Assembly (NCBI RefSeq): GCF_022807975.1
Contig: NZ_CP094358.1
Span: forward strand, 3,534,001-3,598,000
Length of the DNA stretch: 64,000 bases
Source of the DNA: Abyssalbus ytuae
GTDB taxonomy: Bacteria; Bacteroidota; Bacteroidia; Flavobacteriales; Flavobacteriaceae
Direction: 5' to 3'
The stretch's first letter is position 1, and each line of letters starts with the position of its first letter. Of the stretch, positions 33,364 through 42,833 are shown piece by piece. The translations under genes and the position numbers were made by a program. A model generated the notes under the pieces. It was given only the letters and a program-made list of their open reading frames with translations. It made no database searches and was not told where the DNA came from.

Positions 33364-33876
33364 TTACATATTTACATATTCAAAGCCGGAAAGTTCTTCA
33401 TTTCTTAAATCAAATTCAGTTTCGTTAAGTAATATACCATGTTCCAGAAAAGCTTTTAGATTGGCCAGCCAGAAAGTCCAGCCGTTACTGCAGCCGTAAT
33501 GAATTTCCAGTTTGCTTTTTTCATCGGTAGGAATATTGTATTGTGTTAAGGTCAAATGTGTTGCTTCGTTTACTTCTTTCAGTTGTATGGTTACTTTACA
33601 ATCTCCCGCAAAGGAAAAAGTTAATTTATCCTTGCCGTTTGCCTCGATAATTTCACCCTTTTCTTCCCCGTCCCAATTATGCCACATCCAGGCATAGGTA
33701 TCCCCTTCTTTTATTAATTCTTCCGTATTAATTAGTTGCCCGTTTCTTTCATAGTCAGCTTTTTTAAGAAACCAGGAGGTTATACCTTGTTCGGTGGCCC
33801 AACACCGGTAAATTTTCTGCAGCGGTGCTTTTAGGTATATTTTTTTAGTGAATGATTCAAAAGAAAGTGTTTTCAT
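33364..33876 (-). CDS. AHSA1/SRPBCC-domain protein
   Basis: A 170-aa protein of the activator of Hsp90 ATPase-like (AHSA1) branch of the SRPBCC superfamily. The pattern is KIYLKAPLQKIYRCWATEQGITSWFLKKADYE, then alternating strands, and the late WTFWLANLKAFLEHG helix. It probably binds a small hydrophobic ligand; no activity is known from sequence. It is convergent with the WG-repeat gene. Confidence 0.8.
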   Translation of the reverse strand: MKTLSFESFTKKIYLKAPLQKIYRCWATEQGITSWFLKKADYERNGQLINTEELIKEGDTYAWMWHNWDGEEKGEIIEANGKDKLTFSFAGDCKVTIQLKEVNEATHLTLTQYNIPTDEKSKLEIHYGCSNGWTFWLANLKAFLEHGILLNETEFDLRNEELSGFEYVNM

Positions 33877-34014
33877 ATTTTAAAATAAATCGGTTCTCTT
33901 TAAAGATAAAAATAAATTCACGAAGATGTTAAAGAAAGAATTTGATTAACAGGATGTTTTCGGTTTTTACAATGTTTGCCTGTAATATTGAGGTGTACAC
34001 TATGCGCTTTCGGC

Positions 34015-34033
34015 AATTAACCTAAAGTTAATT
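34015..34033. promoter_or_regulatory. Inverted repeat upstream of the FecR-sigma-SusCD locus
   Basis: Arms AATTAAC (34015-34021) and GTTAATT (34027-34033) enclose CTAAA, 78 bp before the FecR start. It may be an operator or part of an atypical promoter; the TAnnTTTG element is not evident here. Confidence 0.35.
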
Positions 34034-34110
34034 AACTATTTACATATTCATAACATGATGATTTAGGGGTAATTCTACCTTTTTTCCCTCCTACGAGTAA
34101 AGAACAAATT

Positions 34111-35097
34111 ATGAAAATATCCGAGGAGGAAATCAAGTGTATAAGAAGGCTGTCCGGGGAGATGGAAACCAACCAGGAGAGATCTATGTTTGAGGTAAAC
34201 CTTTTGCTGGATGAGAGTGTAAAAGAACTTTACCAGGATTATAAGTTACTATGGGAATGTTACCCAGAGCCTTCCCTTCCTCTTAAAAAATCACAGTATG
34301 CTAAGCGTATATTGGAAGAGATTGGTAAAGATACCAGGGGAGTGAGATCATTATTTGCTCATAAAGCGAAAGCAATATTAGCAATAGCAGCCGTTTTTGT
34401 CGTGGGTCTGGGGCTGCATCTTTTTAATATGGAAAAAGGCTCCCGTTATACCAATCATATTATTGCAGCAGAGGGGAAACGTAAGCAGGTGGTGCTGCCT
34501 GACGGTTCATCTATCATCCTTAATTCCGGTTCTGAAGTTAAATATCCCGAAACTTTTAGCAGCCACAGCAGGGAAGTTTGGATGACAGGTGAGGCTTATT
34601 TTGATATTACCAGGGATGTTGACCGTCCGTTTAAAGTTAAAACCGATGAATTGTTTGTTCAGGTTCTGGGTACCAAATTTAATGTTAATACAAAAGGAAA
34701 AACTAAAACAGTATCGCTGGAAAGTGGTAAAGTTGATGTGACTCTGGAGGCTTCGGGAGATCGGATACGGTTAAATCCAAAAGAAGAATTGTTGTGGAAT
34801 AAAGAAACAGGTGAAGTAATAAAGCGCAATTTTGATGTAGCCAAAAAAACAGCATGGAAAGATAATATACTCCTCCTGGATAATTTGACTTTAAAAGAAG
34901 CCCTCATCCCCATTAATATATTTTATGGAACCGAATTTGTTTTAACCGATAGTGATATTGCCCATAAGAAAGTAAGTGGTGCTTTTGAAGGGCAGGACCT
35001 ATCCGGATTTATTAAAACATTGGAGTTTATTGCCAATGTGAAAATTACGCCTTTGTCTTCTAACAAATTTTCTATTTCCTCCAGTGATGAAAAGTAA
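34111..35097 (+). CDS. FecR-family anti-sigma factor
   Basis: A 328-aa transmembrane regulator of ECF sigma factors. A cytoplasmic N-terminal sigma-binding domain (about 1-85), one TM helix (about 89-106), a periplasmic FecR domain (about 115-215, with KQVVLPDGSSIILNSGSEVKYPE and TGEAYFDI) and a DUF4974-like C-terminal domain (about 255-325) are seen. It would hold its sigma factor inactive until the SusC protein signals. Its gene is upstream of the sigma factor gene and overlaps it by 14 bp, the opposite of the usual order. Confidence 0.93.
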   Translation: MKISEEEIKCIRRLSGEMETNQERSMFEVNLLLDESVKELYQDYKLLWECYPEPSLPLKKSQYAKRILEEIGKDTRGVRSLFAHKAKAILAIAAVFVVGLGLHLFNMEKGSRYTNHIIAAEGKRKQVVLPDGSSIILNSGSEVKYPETFSSHSREVWMTGEAYFDITRDVDRPFKVKTDELFVQVLGTKFNVNTKGKTKTVSLESGKVDVTLEASGDRIRLNPKEELLWNKETGEVIKRNFDVAKKTAWKDNILLLDNLTLKEALIPINIFYGTEFVLTDSDIAHKKVSGAFEGQDLSGFIKTLEFIANVKITPLSSNKFSISSSDEK

Positions 35098-35680
35098 ACA
35101 CCCTTCAACTTATACAAATTTTAAGCAAATGTCGGATTTGGAATTATTCCAATTAATAGGGGAGAGGAACAAAGAAGCACTTGAAACCATTTTTAACAGG
35201 TATTATGAAAGCCTGTGCCGTTTTGGTCTTACTTATGAAGATAAGCTGGATATTGTGGAAGAAAAAGTATCCGATATTTTCCTGCAGTTGTGGAACAATC
35301 ATGAAAATATACGCAATATTAGAAATCCCAAACCTTACCTGTACGTGGTGGTGAAAAACAAATTACTGGAACCGGTAAAATACATGGAGCTTGAGCAACC
35401 TTTAAATACGGTACAGGGACATCAGTGCATGGCCAGCCCCAGTATAGAAGAAGAAATAATTTACCAGGAACAAAAAGAATTATATAGTAAGCGTATAAAA
35501 GAGGTGTTGGACCATATTCCCGAGAAATCACGTCAAATCTTTGAAATGAGCCGGTTGGACGGACTTAAATACAGGGAGATTTCCGAAATCCTGGGTGTTT
35601 CGGTAAAAACAGTGGAAAATCACATGGGTATAGCCCTGAGAACTATACGCAATATAGTTATAAGAAACAAGCAATATTAA
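35084..35680 (+). CDS. ECF sigma factor of the SusCD locus
   Basis: A 198-aa ECF sigma factor. Region 2 covers about residues 25-90 (RYYESLCRFGLTY, then VSDIFLQLWNNHENI), and region 4 about 130-190 with the HTH segment DGLKYREISEILGVSVKTVENHMGIAL. The start at 35084 is Met-Met, inside the last codons of FecR; a later Met (35129) is also possible. It probably recognises its own promoter and the SusC promoter, but I do not see a defined box in the 101 bp before susC. Known FecI-FecR pairs in Bacteroidetes regulate an adjacent SusC/D system. Confidence 0.92.
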   Translation: MMKSKHPSTYTNFKQMSDLELFQLIGERNKEALETIFNRYYESLCRFGLTYEDKLDIVEEKVSDIFLQLWNNHENIRNIRNPKPYLYVVVKNKLLEPVKYMELEQPLNTVQGHQCMASPSIEEEIIYQEQKELYSKRIKEVLDHIPEKSRQIFEMSRLDGLKYREISEILGVSVKTVENHMGIALRTIRNIVIRNKQY

Positions 35681-35781
35681 CCCCCTAATAAAATAATATG
35701 AAAAAACGTACAAACAATGATTGTCAAAAATTAAATCGGAAAAAATTACTTAATGTCAACCGTTAAAAGAGTTCTAAAAAA

Positions 35782-38700
35782 ATGAAAAAAATATATTTGT
35801 TAGCATGGTTATTTTTCCTGCCCCTTTTGGGATGGCCTGGTGAGTCTTCACCATTATCGGCTAAATCCCAAAATTATGGGATTATTAATCTGAATCTGAA
35901 AAGTGTTGCCTTAGAAAGAGTATTTGAGCTTATTGAAAATCAATCGGGACAAAAATTTATTTATGCCGCCGATGACCGGTATTTACAACAACGTGTAAGT
36001 ATTGATATAAGTAAAAAAAATCTTGAGGAGGTACTGGAAGTTTTAAAGAACAAAGCCAATGTAGATTTTAAGATTACCGAACAGGGAATTTTGGTAAAGT
36101 TCATTCAGGAAACACGAAAAATTACAGGAACGGTAAATGATGAAGCCGGTGTGCCCATTCCGGGAGCCAACATATTTGTTGATGGTACTGATTATGGCAC
36201 CACTTCTGATTTTTACGGAAAGTTTAGCCTTGAAATCCCCTCTAATTTTAAGGTGTTGTCCATTACCTACATAGGTTACAAAAGGCAGGATATTAATATT
36301 GAGCAAACCAATACACTTTTTATAACCTTGCACGAAACTGCTTCACAGCTCGATGAGGTAGTGGTAGTAGGGTATGGTACTGAGACCCGAAAGAATATTA
36401 CCGGATCAATAGCTACCGTTGCCCCGGAAGATATCAATACCCAACCCAAAGCCAATGTAATTGAAATGCTGGAAGGCCGCCTGCCCGGAGTACAGGTTAT
36501 GAGTGACAATTCGCCCGGGGGCGGTACATCCATCCGGGTAAGAGGTTTTAGCACTATAAACAGCAATGATCCGTTGGTTATCATTGACGGAGTACCGGCT
36601 TCCAACGGACTTAATGGAGTAAATCCTGCCGATATAGAAACAATACAGGTGTTAAAGGATGCTGCCTCTGCCTCAATTTACGGATCCCGTGCTGCCAACG
36701 GTGTGGTAATTATCACTACAAAAAAAGGAGTGGACACCGAAGGGAGTTATGCGGTTTCTTTTGATAGTTATGCCGGATTACAGTCCTCCTATAACCTTCC
36801 GCGAATGCTTACCGCTCAACAATATGGAGATCTTTTATGGGAGGCAACAATTAACGACGGGGGAACACCTTCACATGACATTTATGGTAATAACCCCACA
36901 CAGGCGGTTATACCCCAATGGCTTAATGATGAGCAGACTATTCCAAGTGCAGATGTGGATTGGGTGAGGGAAATAATGCAGACAGCTTTAATACAGTCTT
37001 ACAATCTGTCTCTTACAAAGGGTAATGAAAAAGGGCAAAGTATGTTTTCCTTAGGATATTATAACCAGGAAGGGCTCATTAAATATACCGGATTTGAAAG
37101 ATATTCGGCACGTTTTAACTCTTCTTATAATATCGGGAGCTTTCTTACCATAGGAGAAAATTTTACGGCCAGTTATAAAGAACAAGTTTCTAAAGGAACA
37201 AACAGTGCTCTGGGAAGCATTGTTTTAAATGCAATGCAGTTTCCTTCTATTGTTCCGGTTAAAGATATTAACGGAGAGTATGCGGGGAATCCTCTTAACG
37301 ATACGGCAAATCCGTTAGGTGAGTTGTACCGGAATAAAGATAATAAACAAAAAAGAGTTCAGGCTTTGGGAAATGTTTACGCAAACCTGTACATAAAGGA
37401 TTTTACTTTTAAAACGTCGTTTGGATTAGATTACCAGAGTTATAACATCAGGAGCTTCTCTGCCATATATGACGAAATTCTATCTACCAACAATACCAAC
37501 TCTTTGAATACTTCAAATAGCTTTAATTACCAGTTTTCTTTCACTAATACCTTAAATTACAAAAAACGTTTTGGAAAGCATAACCTGGATATATTGGTGG
37601 GGCAGGAAGCCATTGAATATAATTATGAAGGTTTTAGTGCTGAAATAAGTGATTTCCTGTACGAAAATGAAAACTTCAGGTACCTGAGCTTCGGGACGGA
37701 AAATATGCTTAATTCAGGAGGAGCATCCGGGTGGTCACTCAATTCGTATTTTGGAAGGCTCAATTATAACTATGATGAAAAATATCTTTTTACTGCTACC
37801 GTTCGGCGCGATGGTAGTTCCAGGTTTAATGAAGATAACAGGTGGGGAACCTTCCCTGCTTTTTCATTGGGATGGAGACTGGACAGGGAAGACTTTTTTA
37901 ACCCTGGTGGAGTATTGTCTTCATTGCTGCTGCGAGGTAGCTGGGGGCAGACAGGAAATCAGGAGATTTCAAACTATGCTACTGTTGACAGTTACCGGAA
38001 TAACAATGCCAATTCAAATTATGCCATTGATGGAGCCCAGGAATCGGTATATATCGGACTTACTCAGTCGCGTATTCCCAATCCGGACCTTAAATGGGAA
38101 ACCACCACTCAAACATCAATCGGAGTCGATGTGGGACTTTTTCAGGATAAATTGAGCCTTTCGGCTGATTACTATGTGAAAGAAACCGATGATATATTGG
38201 TGTATAATACTGTTCCTTTAACGTATGGTGGTACCAATGACGGCCAATGGGTAAATGACGGGAAAATGGAGAACAAAGGTTTTGAATTGAACATTAACTA
38301 TATAGATCGATCAGGAGATCTTGGATATGAAATAGGATTAAATCTTACAGGTTCTAAAAACGAATTGACCGAATTGACCACTTCGGAATATTTGGGAATC
38401 CCAAGCTCATCGCTTCACAGTGTTAACTTTGATCAGGAAATATCGAGAAGCGCCGTAGGACAACCGTTGGCCTCTTTTTATGGGTATGTGGCCGAAGGAT
38501 TGTTCCAGAGTCAATCTGAAATAGATACCTATGGTTTACAGCCAAATGCCCGTCCCGGGGATATCAGGTTTAAAGATGTTGATGGAGACGGAGATGTAGA
38601 TGATGATGACCGGACCTTTATTGGCTCTCCGCACCCGGATGTAATGTTAGGTCTTAATATGAAATTCAATTATAAGAATTTTGACCTGAGCCTTTTTTTT

Positions 38701-39141
38701 AGCGGCAGTTTTGGTAATGATACATATAATTTTACCAAATACAAGAACCATTTCTTTAACCAGGCAGCCTATAACAAGGAGAACGTTTTATTAAATGCAT
38801 GGTCTGAGACCAACACAGGTTCAAGCATTCCCCATTTATCTCTTGATGATCCCAACAATAATATCCGTCCCTCAACCTATTATGTAGAGGATGGTTCTTA
38901 TGTAAGATTGAATAATATTCAACTGGGGTATAGTTTTGACCCGGAACTGTTAGGGGGTATCGATCTTAGAATATATGCACAGGCCAGTAATGTATTTACC
39001 ATTACGGATTACAGTGGGATGAATCCTCAGGTGGGGCTTCAAAATTATTCGGGAAGTAACCGAAACCTGGATATAGGAATAGACAGAGGGTTATACCCGC
39101 CAAGCCGGACATTTGTGATTGGATGTAACTTAAAACTTTAA
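35782..39141 (+). CDS. SusC/RagA-type TonB-dependent receptor with STN domain
   Basis: A 1119-aa outer-membrane beta-barrel that imports a ligand using TonB. Domains: Sec signal peptide (about 1-20), STN domain (about 33-107) that talks to FecR, CarboxypepD-regulatory-like domain (about 114-185, ITGTVNDEAGVPIPGANIFV), the TonB-box-like DEVVVVGYG (191-199), plug (about 205-320, with IRVRGFSTINSNDPLVIIDG), then the barrel ending in a C-terminal aromatic/hydrophobic strand. The STN domain fits signalling through the adjacent FecR and sigma factor. The ligand is not apparent from sequence. Confidence 0.95.
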   Translation: MKKIYLLAWLFFLPLLGWPGESSPLSAKSQNYGIINLNLKSVALERVFELIENQSGQKFIYAADDRYLQQRVSIDISKKNLEEVLEVLKNKANVDFKITEQGILVKFIQETRKITGTVNDEAGVPIPGANIFVDGTDYGTTSDFYGKFSLEIPSNFKVLSITYIGYKRQDINIEQTNTLFITLHETASQLDEVVVVGYGTETRKNITGSIATVAPEDINTQPKANVIEMLEGRLPGVQVMSDNSPGGGTSIRVRGFSTINSNDPLVIIDGVPASNGLNGVNPADIETIQVLKDAASASIYGSRAANGVVIITTKKGVDTEGSYAVSFDSYAGLQSSYNLPRMLTAQQYGDLLWEATINDGGTPSHDIYGNNPTQAVIPQWLNDEQTIPSADVDWVREIMQTALIQSYNLSLTKGNEKGQSMFSLGYYNQEGLIKYTGFERYSARFNSSYNIGSFLTIGENFTASYKEQVSKGTNSALGSIVLNAMQFPSIVPVKDINGEYAGNPLNDTANPLGELYRNKDNKQKRVQALGNVYANLYIKDFTFKTSFGLDYQSYNIRSFSAIYDEILSTNNTNSLNTSNSFNYQFSFTNTLNYKKRFGKHNLDILVGQEAIEYNYEGFSAEISDFLYENENFRYLSFGTENMLNSGGASGWSLNSYFGRLNYNYDEKYLFTATVRRDGSSRFNEDNRWGTFPAFSLGWRLDREDFFNPGGVLSSLLLRGSWGQTGNQEISNYATVDSYRNNNANSNYAIDGAQESVYIGLTQSRIPNPDLKWETTTQTSIGVDVGLFQDKLSLSADYYVKETDDILVYNTVPLTYGGTNDGQWVNDGKMENKGFELNINYIDRSGDLGYEIGLNLTGSKNELTELTTSEYLGIPSSSLHSVNFDQEISRSAVGQPLASFYGYVAEGLFQSQSEIDTYGLQPNARPGDIRFKDVDGDGDVDDDDRTFIGSPHPDVMLGLNMKFNYKNFDLSLFFSGSFGNDTYNFTKYKNHFFNQAAYNKENVLLNAWSETNTGSSIPHLSLDDPNNNIRPSTYYVEDGSYVRLNNIQLGYSFDPELLGGIDLRIYAQASNVFTITDYSGMNPQVGLQNYSGSNRNLDIGIDRGLYPPSRTFVIGCNLKL

Positions 39142-39148
39142 AAAAGCC

Positions 39149-40828
39149 ATGAAAAACATATTAAAAATTAATTCCAGAGTCTTCTTATTAGGTTTAATAA
39201 TGACACTTGTACTAACTGAATCCTGTTCTGATGATTACCTGGAGGAAGTAACCTATGGAGAAGTTCCTCCTTCGGAAATGACGAAGGCTGAGAATGTGGA
39301 AAAAGCAATTATAGCAGCCTATAGTGTACTTAACGGGCAAATAGATGGGGCGAGTAATGCCTATAATTCACCGGCTTCCAATTGGAGTTTTGGCGATGTG
39401 GTTTCTGATGATTGTTATAAAGGAGGAGGAGGAACGGGAGACCAAAACCAGATCCATCAAATGGAGCTTTACAACACTTCTCCTACTATCTATGATGTAG
39501 AACGCAAGTGGATGGCACTGTACGAAGGAGTAAAACGAACTAATGAGGCCATGAAGCTTTTAAATGCCTCCGAAGATTTTGATGCAGACCTTAAAATACA
39601 ACGGCATGCAGAGCTTCGATTTCTGCGAGGACATTATTATTTTGAACTCAAAAAAATATATAACCATATTCCTTATATAGATGAAACCGCAGAAACCGTT
39701 TCAGATTATGCCCGCTCTAATACAGAGTTTAGTTCGGAGCAACTATGGGGAAAGATAGAGGAAGATTTTCAGGAAGCATATAATGTATTGCCCGATTCTC
39801 AGGAAGAGGCGGGAAGACCCAACAAATTGGCAGCAATGGCTTATTTGGCCAAGACTTACCTTTTTCAGCAGAAATGGGAAGATGCCTATGATGCAACCAC
39901 TATTGTGATGGGAGGTAATTATGGACTTCTTGACGATTTCCAGGAAGTTTTTTTACCGGAAAATGATAATAGCAGAGAAGTTATCTTTGCCGTTCAATAT
40001 TCCATTAATGATGGACAATCGAGTAATTACAATGGGAGTATTGGCGACCGGTTAACTGCTCCCGGAGGGCCTTATTATGCACAATACGGGTTTCATCGTC
40101 CTTCCCAGAACCTGGTTAACGCTTTTAAAACGAATATCTATGGGCTTCCCATAGAAGATAATATAGACATTACCGATACTGATAATGTAGATCCCCGTTT
40201 GGATATTACCATAGGCCGTCCCGGAATTCCTTATAAGGACCTGGATATTTTATATGAAGCAAACTGGGCCCGTGACCTTGCAACTTATGGTCCCTATGGC
40301 CCTAAAAAACGTATTGTTTCTGCAAATTCATCCTATCATGTAAGTGTGTGGCCTTATGTAAACGCCCTGAATTACTACATTATCCGTTATGCAGAGGTAT
40401 TGTTATGGAGAGCGGAGGCAGCAGTGGAGTTGGGTAATTTGGAAGAAGCCCGTGCACTGGTAAATCAAATTCGTGAGCGTGCTGCTAATTCGGAATATGT
40501 GAAAACTCTGGATGGTGCTGCTGATGCTGCTAATTATAATATTGGCACCTATGATATAGTCTGGACAGATGTTGTTGATGCGAGGAACAAAGTACGATTG
40601 GAAAGCCGGCTGGAATTGGCAATGGAAGGGCATCGTTTCTTCAACCTGGTTCGCTGGGGCATAGCCGAACAGATAATTAATGAATATTTGTCAGTTGAAA
40701 AAAACAGGAGAAGTCATTTAACAAATGCTTCTTTTACCGCCGGAAAAAATGAATACTGGCCTATTCCGCAGGAATATATAGACAGCGTGAAGGAAGGCCT
40801 GGTAACACAAAATGATGGTTATAATTAA
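39149..40828 (+). CDS. SusD/RagB-type lipoprotein
   Basis: A 559-aa surface lipoprotein that caps SusC and binds the ligand. The lipobox is LTESC (C26), followed by SDDYLEE, which is usual in SusD. TPR-like helical core with LRFLRGHYYFELKKIY, and the C-terminal SusD domain with IIRYAEVLLWRAEAAVELG and RLELAMEGHRFFNLVRWG. It follows susC by 7 bp, so both are one transcript. Which glycan or peptide it binds is unknown; no glycoside hydrolase or peptidase is adjacent. Confidence 0.95.
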   Translation: MKNILKINSRVFLLGLIMTLVLTESCSDDYLEEVTYGEVPPSEMTKAENVEKAIIAAYSVLNGQIDGASNAYNSPASNWSFGDVVSDDCYKGGGGTGDQNQIHQMELYNTSPTIYDVERKWMALYEGVKRTNEAMKLLNASEDFDADLKIQRHAELRFLRGHYYFELKKIYNHIPYIDETAETVSDYARSNTEFSSEQLWGKIEEDFQEAYNVLPDSQEEAGRPNKLAAMAYLAKTYLFQQKWEDAYDATTIVMGGNYGLLDDFQEVFLPENDNSREVIFAVQYSINDGQSSNYNGSIGDRLTAPGGPYYAQYGFHRPSQNLVNAFKTNIYGLPIEDNIDITDTDNVDPRLDITIGRPGIPYKDLDILYEANWARDLATYGPYGPKKRIVSANSSYHVSVWPYVNALNYYIIRYAEVLLWRAEAAVELGNLEEARALVNQIRERAANSEYVKTLDGAADAANYNIGTYDIVWTDVVDARNKVRLESRLELAMEGHRFFNLVRWGIAEQIINEYLSVEKNRRSHLTNASFTAGKNEYWPIPQEYIDSVKEGLVTQNDGYN

Positions 40829-40845
40829 AAACTTTTAAAGAAAGA

Positions 40846-40880
40846 AAGGGCAATTCTCATTTTAGAGAATTGCCTTTATT
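40846..40880 (+). terminator. Perfect hairpin between susD and the YdcF-like gene
   Basis: Arms GGCAATTCTC (40849-40858) and GAGAATTGCC (40865-40874) with a 6-nt loop; AAG and TTT extend the stem to 13 pairs and T-rich sequence follows. It may terminate or reduce transcription from susCD before the next gene. Confidence 0.7.
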
Positions 40881-40894
40881 TTAAAAATAGAGAA

Positions 40895-42136
40895 ATGAAA
40901 AAAATAGTTGTTTGGCTAATGTTAGGTATTTCTATAGGAGTATATGCCCAAAACCGGAAATCAGACAAGGAGTACCAGAACAAAACTATAGAATACTTAC
41001 AAAACAAGAATTTTTATTTGCTATCATCCCTGGCGGATGATCAGGAGGTGAAGGAAGTTTTAAGAGAAGATAAGGTATTGAAATCCTATTTAGAAAATCA
41101 TTCTCCCGATAGGAAGAGTGGACTACCAAAAAGTGCAGAGGAAATAATAACACCTTTCTTATTTGGTGAAGGTGAAATAGAAATAATCGGAAAACGATTA
41201 AAAGAGCTTTTACACAAAAACAAAATCTTCACTAATCTAATTCAAAAATTAAGAGATTCACACTCCTATGCTAATTTTGAAAATTACCCGGATGATGAAT
41301 TTCTGTCAAAGGCATGGGAACTATGTGCCAGGGGCATTGATACTATTCTGGAAGTATATGGAATGGGGAAAAAGCCTCTATATTCCAAAATTGACTCTGT
41401 ATCTTTTGATGTACGCTCAAGACAGTATCTTTATGCTATCTCTGTTCTGGGAGAGCAATTAACCCAAAACTCAAAAGAGGATATGTTGTTTTTTGAACAC
41501 AGTTTAGATTTATCACTTTCTCTTCTGTATGCTAATCATCGGGATGAGGCTGTACGTTATGACCCTTTAGAAGAAAAGGAAAATGCTAAAGCAATTGAAG
41601 CCATTAAGAGTATGAACTTTAGCGATTATGAATATGGCTGTATTGTTATATTGGGTGGGGGACCTGAAAACTACAGAGACCGGCTTTCCATTATGGGAAA
41701 AGTTAATCTTCAGTTGGCTATGAAGGAATACCGAAGCAAAAAAGCTCCTTTCATTATTGTATCAGGAGGCCATGTGCATCCTAATATGACTCCATATTGT
41801 GAGGCGATAGAAATGAAGCGGGAACTTGTCAGTAAATTCGGGGTGCCAGAGGAACATGTGATTATTGAACCTTATGCAAGACATACCACTACTAATATGC
41901 GTAATGCTACCCGTTTGATGGTATCTTATGGAATTCCTGCGGATAAAAAAAGTCTGGTAGTAACAAACCCAGCTCACAGCAGTTATCTTGAAAGTGATGC
42001 ATATAAAGAACGTTGCCAAAAGGAATTAGGGTATCAACCAGTTAATCTTCAGGATAGACTTTCGGCATTTACCCTGCAGTTTACAGGTAACATACAATCA
42101 TTTCATCAAAACCCTTATCAACCTCTTGATCCATAA
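40895..42136 (+). CDS. Exported YdcF/DUF218-domain protein of the SusCD locus
   Basis: A 413-aa exported protein (Sec signal MKKIVVWLMLGISIGVYA). The N-terminal 230 residues are helical and unrecognised. The C-terminal DUF218 (YdcF/SanA-like) domain runs from about 245 to 370: IVILGGGPENYRDRLSIMGK, PFIIVSGGHVHPNMTPYCEA and ARHTTTNMRNATRLMVSY show the Rossmann-like core and the metal- or ligand-binding polar residues of the family. DUF218 proteins act in envelope processes such as vancomycin tolerance (SanA) but the substrate is unknown. It lies behind a hairpin after susD; some read-through is likely. Confidence 0.7.
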   Translation: MKKIVVWLMLGISIGVYAQNRKSDKEYQNKTIEYLQNKNFYLLSSLADDQEVKEVLREDKVLKSYLENHSPDRKSGLPKSAEEIITPFLFGEGEIEIIGKRLKELLHKNKIFTNLIQKLRDSHSYANFENYPDDEFLSKAWELCARGIDTILEVYGMGKKPLYSKIDSVSFDVRSRQYLYAISVLGEQLTQNSKEDMLFFEHSLDLSLSLLYANHRDEAVRYDPLEEKENAKAIEAIKSMNFSDYEYGCIVILGGGPENYRDRLSIMGKVNLQLAMKEYRSKKAPFIIVSGGHVHPNMTPYCEAIEMKRELVSKFGVPEEHVIIEPYARHTTTNMRNATRLMVSYGIPADKKSLVVTNPAHSSYLESDAYKERCQKELGYQPVNLQDRLSAFTLQFTGNIQSFHQNPYQPLDP

Positions 42137-42170
42137 ATTGTATGGGAATGACTATTTACAGAAATAATTT

Positions 42171-42731
42171 TTAATTTGTTTCAGCCTCATAATCCTGCCA
42201 GTTTTTTTCCAAATATATGTTATTACCAAAATACTTGGCAATTTTTAAAAAATTGTCTGCTTTTTGATAACCCGGAACAGGAGATAGTATTTGTTGCTTT
42301 TCATTTAAAAATATTACGGTTGGGTAGCTCATTCTTCCTTGGAGTAATGCAGCTGCCAATTCGTGGTAACCTCTTTTTCCCTGGGGAACATAATTAAAAG
42401 TTTTACCATTGTAAGTAATAGGATCTTTCCCTTCAGCATCCATTTTTACCATATAAAAATGCTCATTCATATAGGCAGATACTTCCGGATGGTTGAAAGT
42501 GTCTCTATCCATTTTCTTGCACCATCCGCACCAGTCGGTATATACATCAACAAAAATCTTTTTAGGATTTTTATCGGTTTCAGCTTTTTTAACAGCTTCC
42601 TCCCAGGTGAGCCAATTAATATTGCTTTCGTTATTATTGTATATCTTAAATGAAGAAACTAATAATCCAAAGCCTAATAGGAATACAAATATTAAGGATT
42701 TAGGGGTTTTCATAAAATTTAAATTTTTCAT
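42171..42731 (-). CDS. Exported thioredoxin-like protein (CGWC)
   Basis: A 186-aa thioredoxin-fold protein with a hydrophobic N-terminal signal or anchor (about residues 11-27) and the active site DWCGWC with C68 and C71. It resembles DUF255/thioredoxin-7 family members, with YPTVIFLNEKQQIL carrying the cis-Pro. It likely reduces or isomerises disulfides in the periplasm; the partner is unknown. An internal start at 42713 (MKTPKSL) is also plausible. Convergent with the YdcF-like gene. Confidence 0.8.
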   Translation of the reverse strand: MKNLNFMKTPKSLIFVFLLGFGLLVSSFKIYNNNESNINWLTWEEAVKKAETDKNPKKIFVDVYTDWCGWCKKMDRDTFNHPEVSAYMNEHFYMVKMDAEGKDPITYNGKTFNYVPQGKRGYHELAAALLQGRMSYPTVIFLNEKQQILSPVPGYQKADNFLKIAKYFGNNIYLEKNWQDYEAETN

Positions 42732-42781
42732 AAATATAACAAAAACAGTTCCAAAGAGTTGTTAATATTATTTTTAGTCAT

Positions 42782-42810
42782 AAAAAAAGCGCTAAACTTA
42801 CATTTAGCGC
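42782..42810 (-). terminator. Intrinsic terminator of lysA
   Basis: A perfect 8-bp stem (GCGCTAAA 42789-42796 with TTTAGCGC 42803-42810) and 6-nt loop, followed on the minus strand by seven T residues (A at 42782-42788 on the plus strand). It is 24 bp past the lysA stop codon. Confidence 0.85.
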
Positions 42811-42833
42811 CTGTAATGAATAACCTTAACTAT

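Noticed and set aside
37751-38155. 134-codon frame inside the SusC gene
   Set aside because: Out of frame within the barrel-coding region, no independent start context and no homologous pattern.
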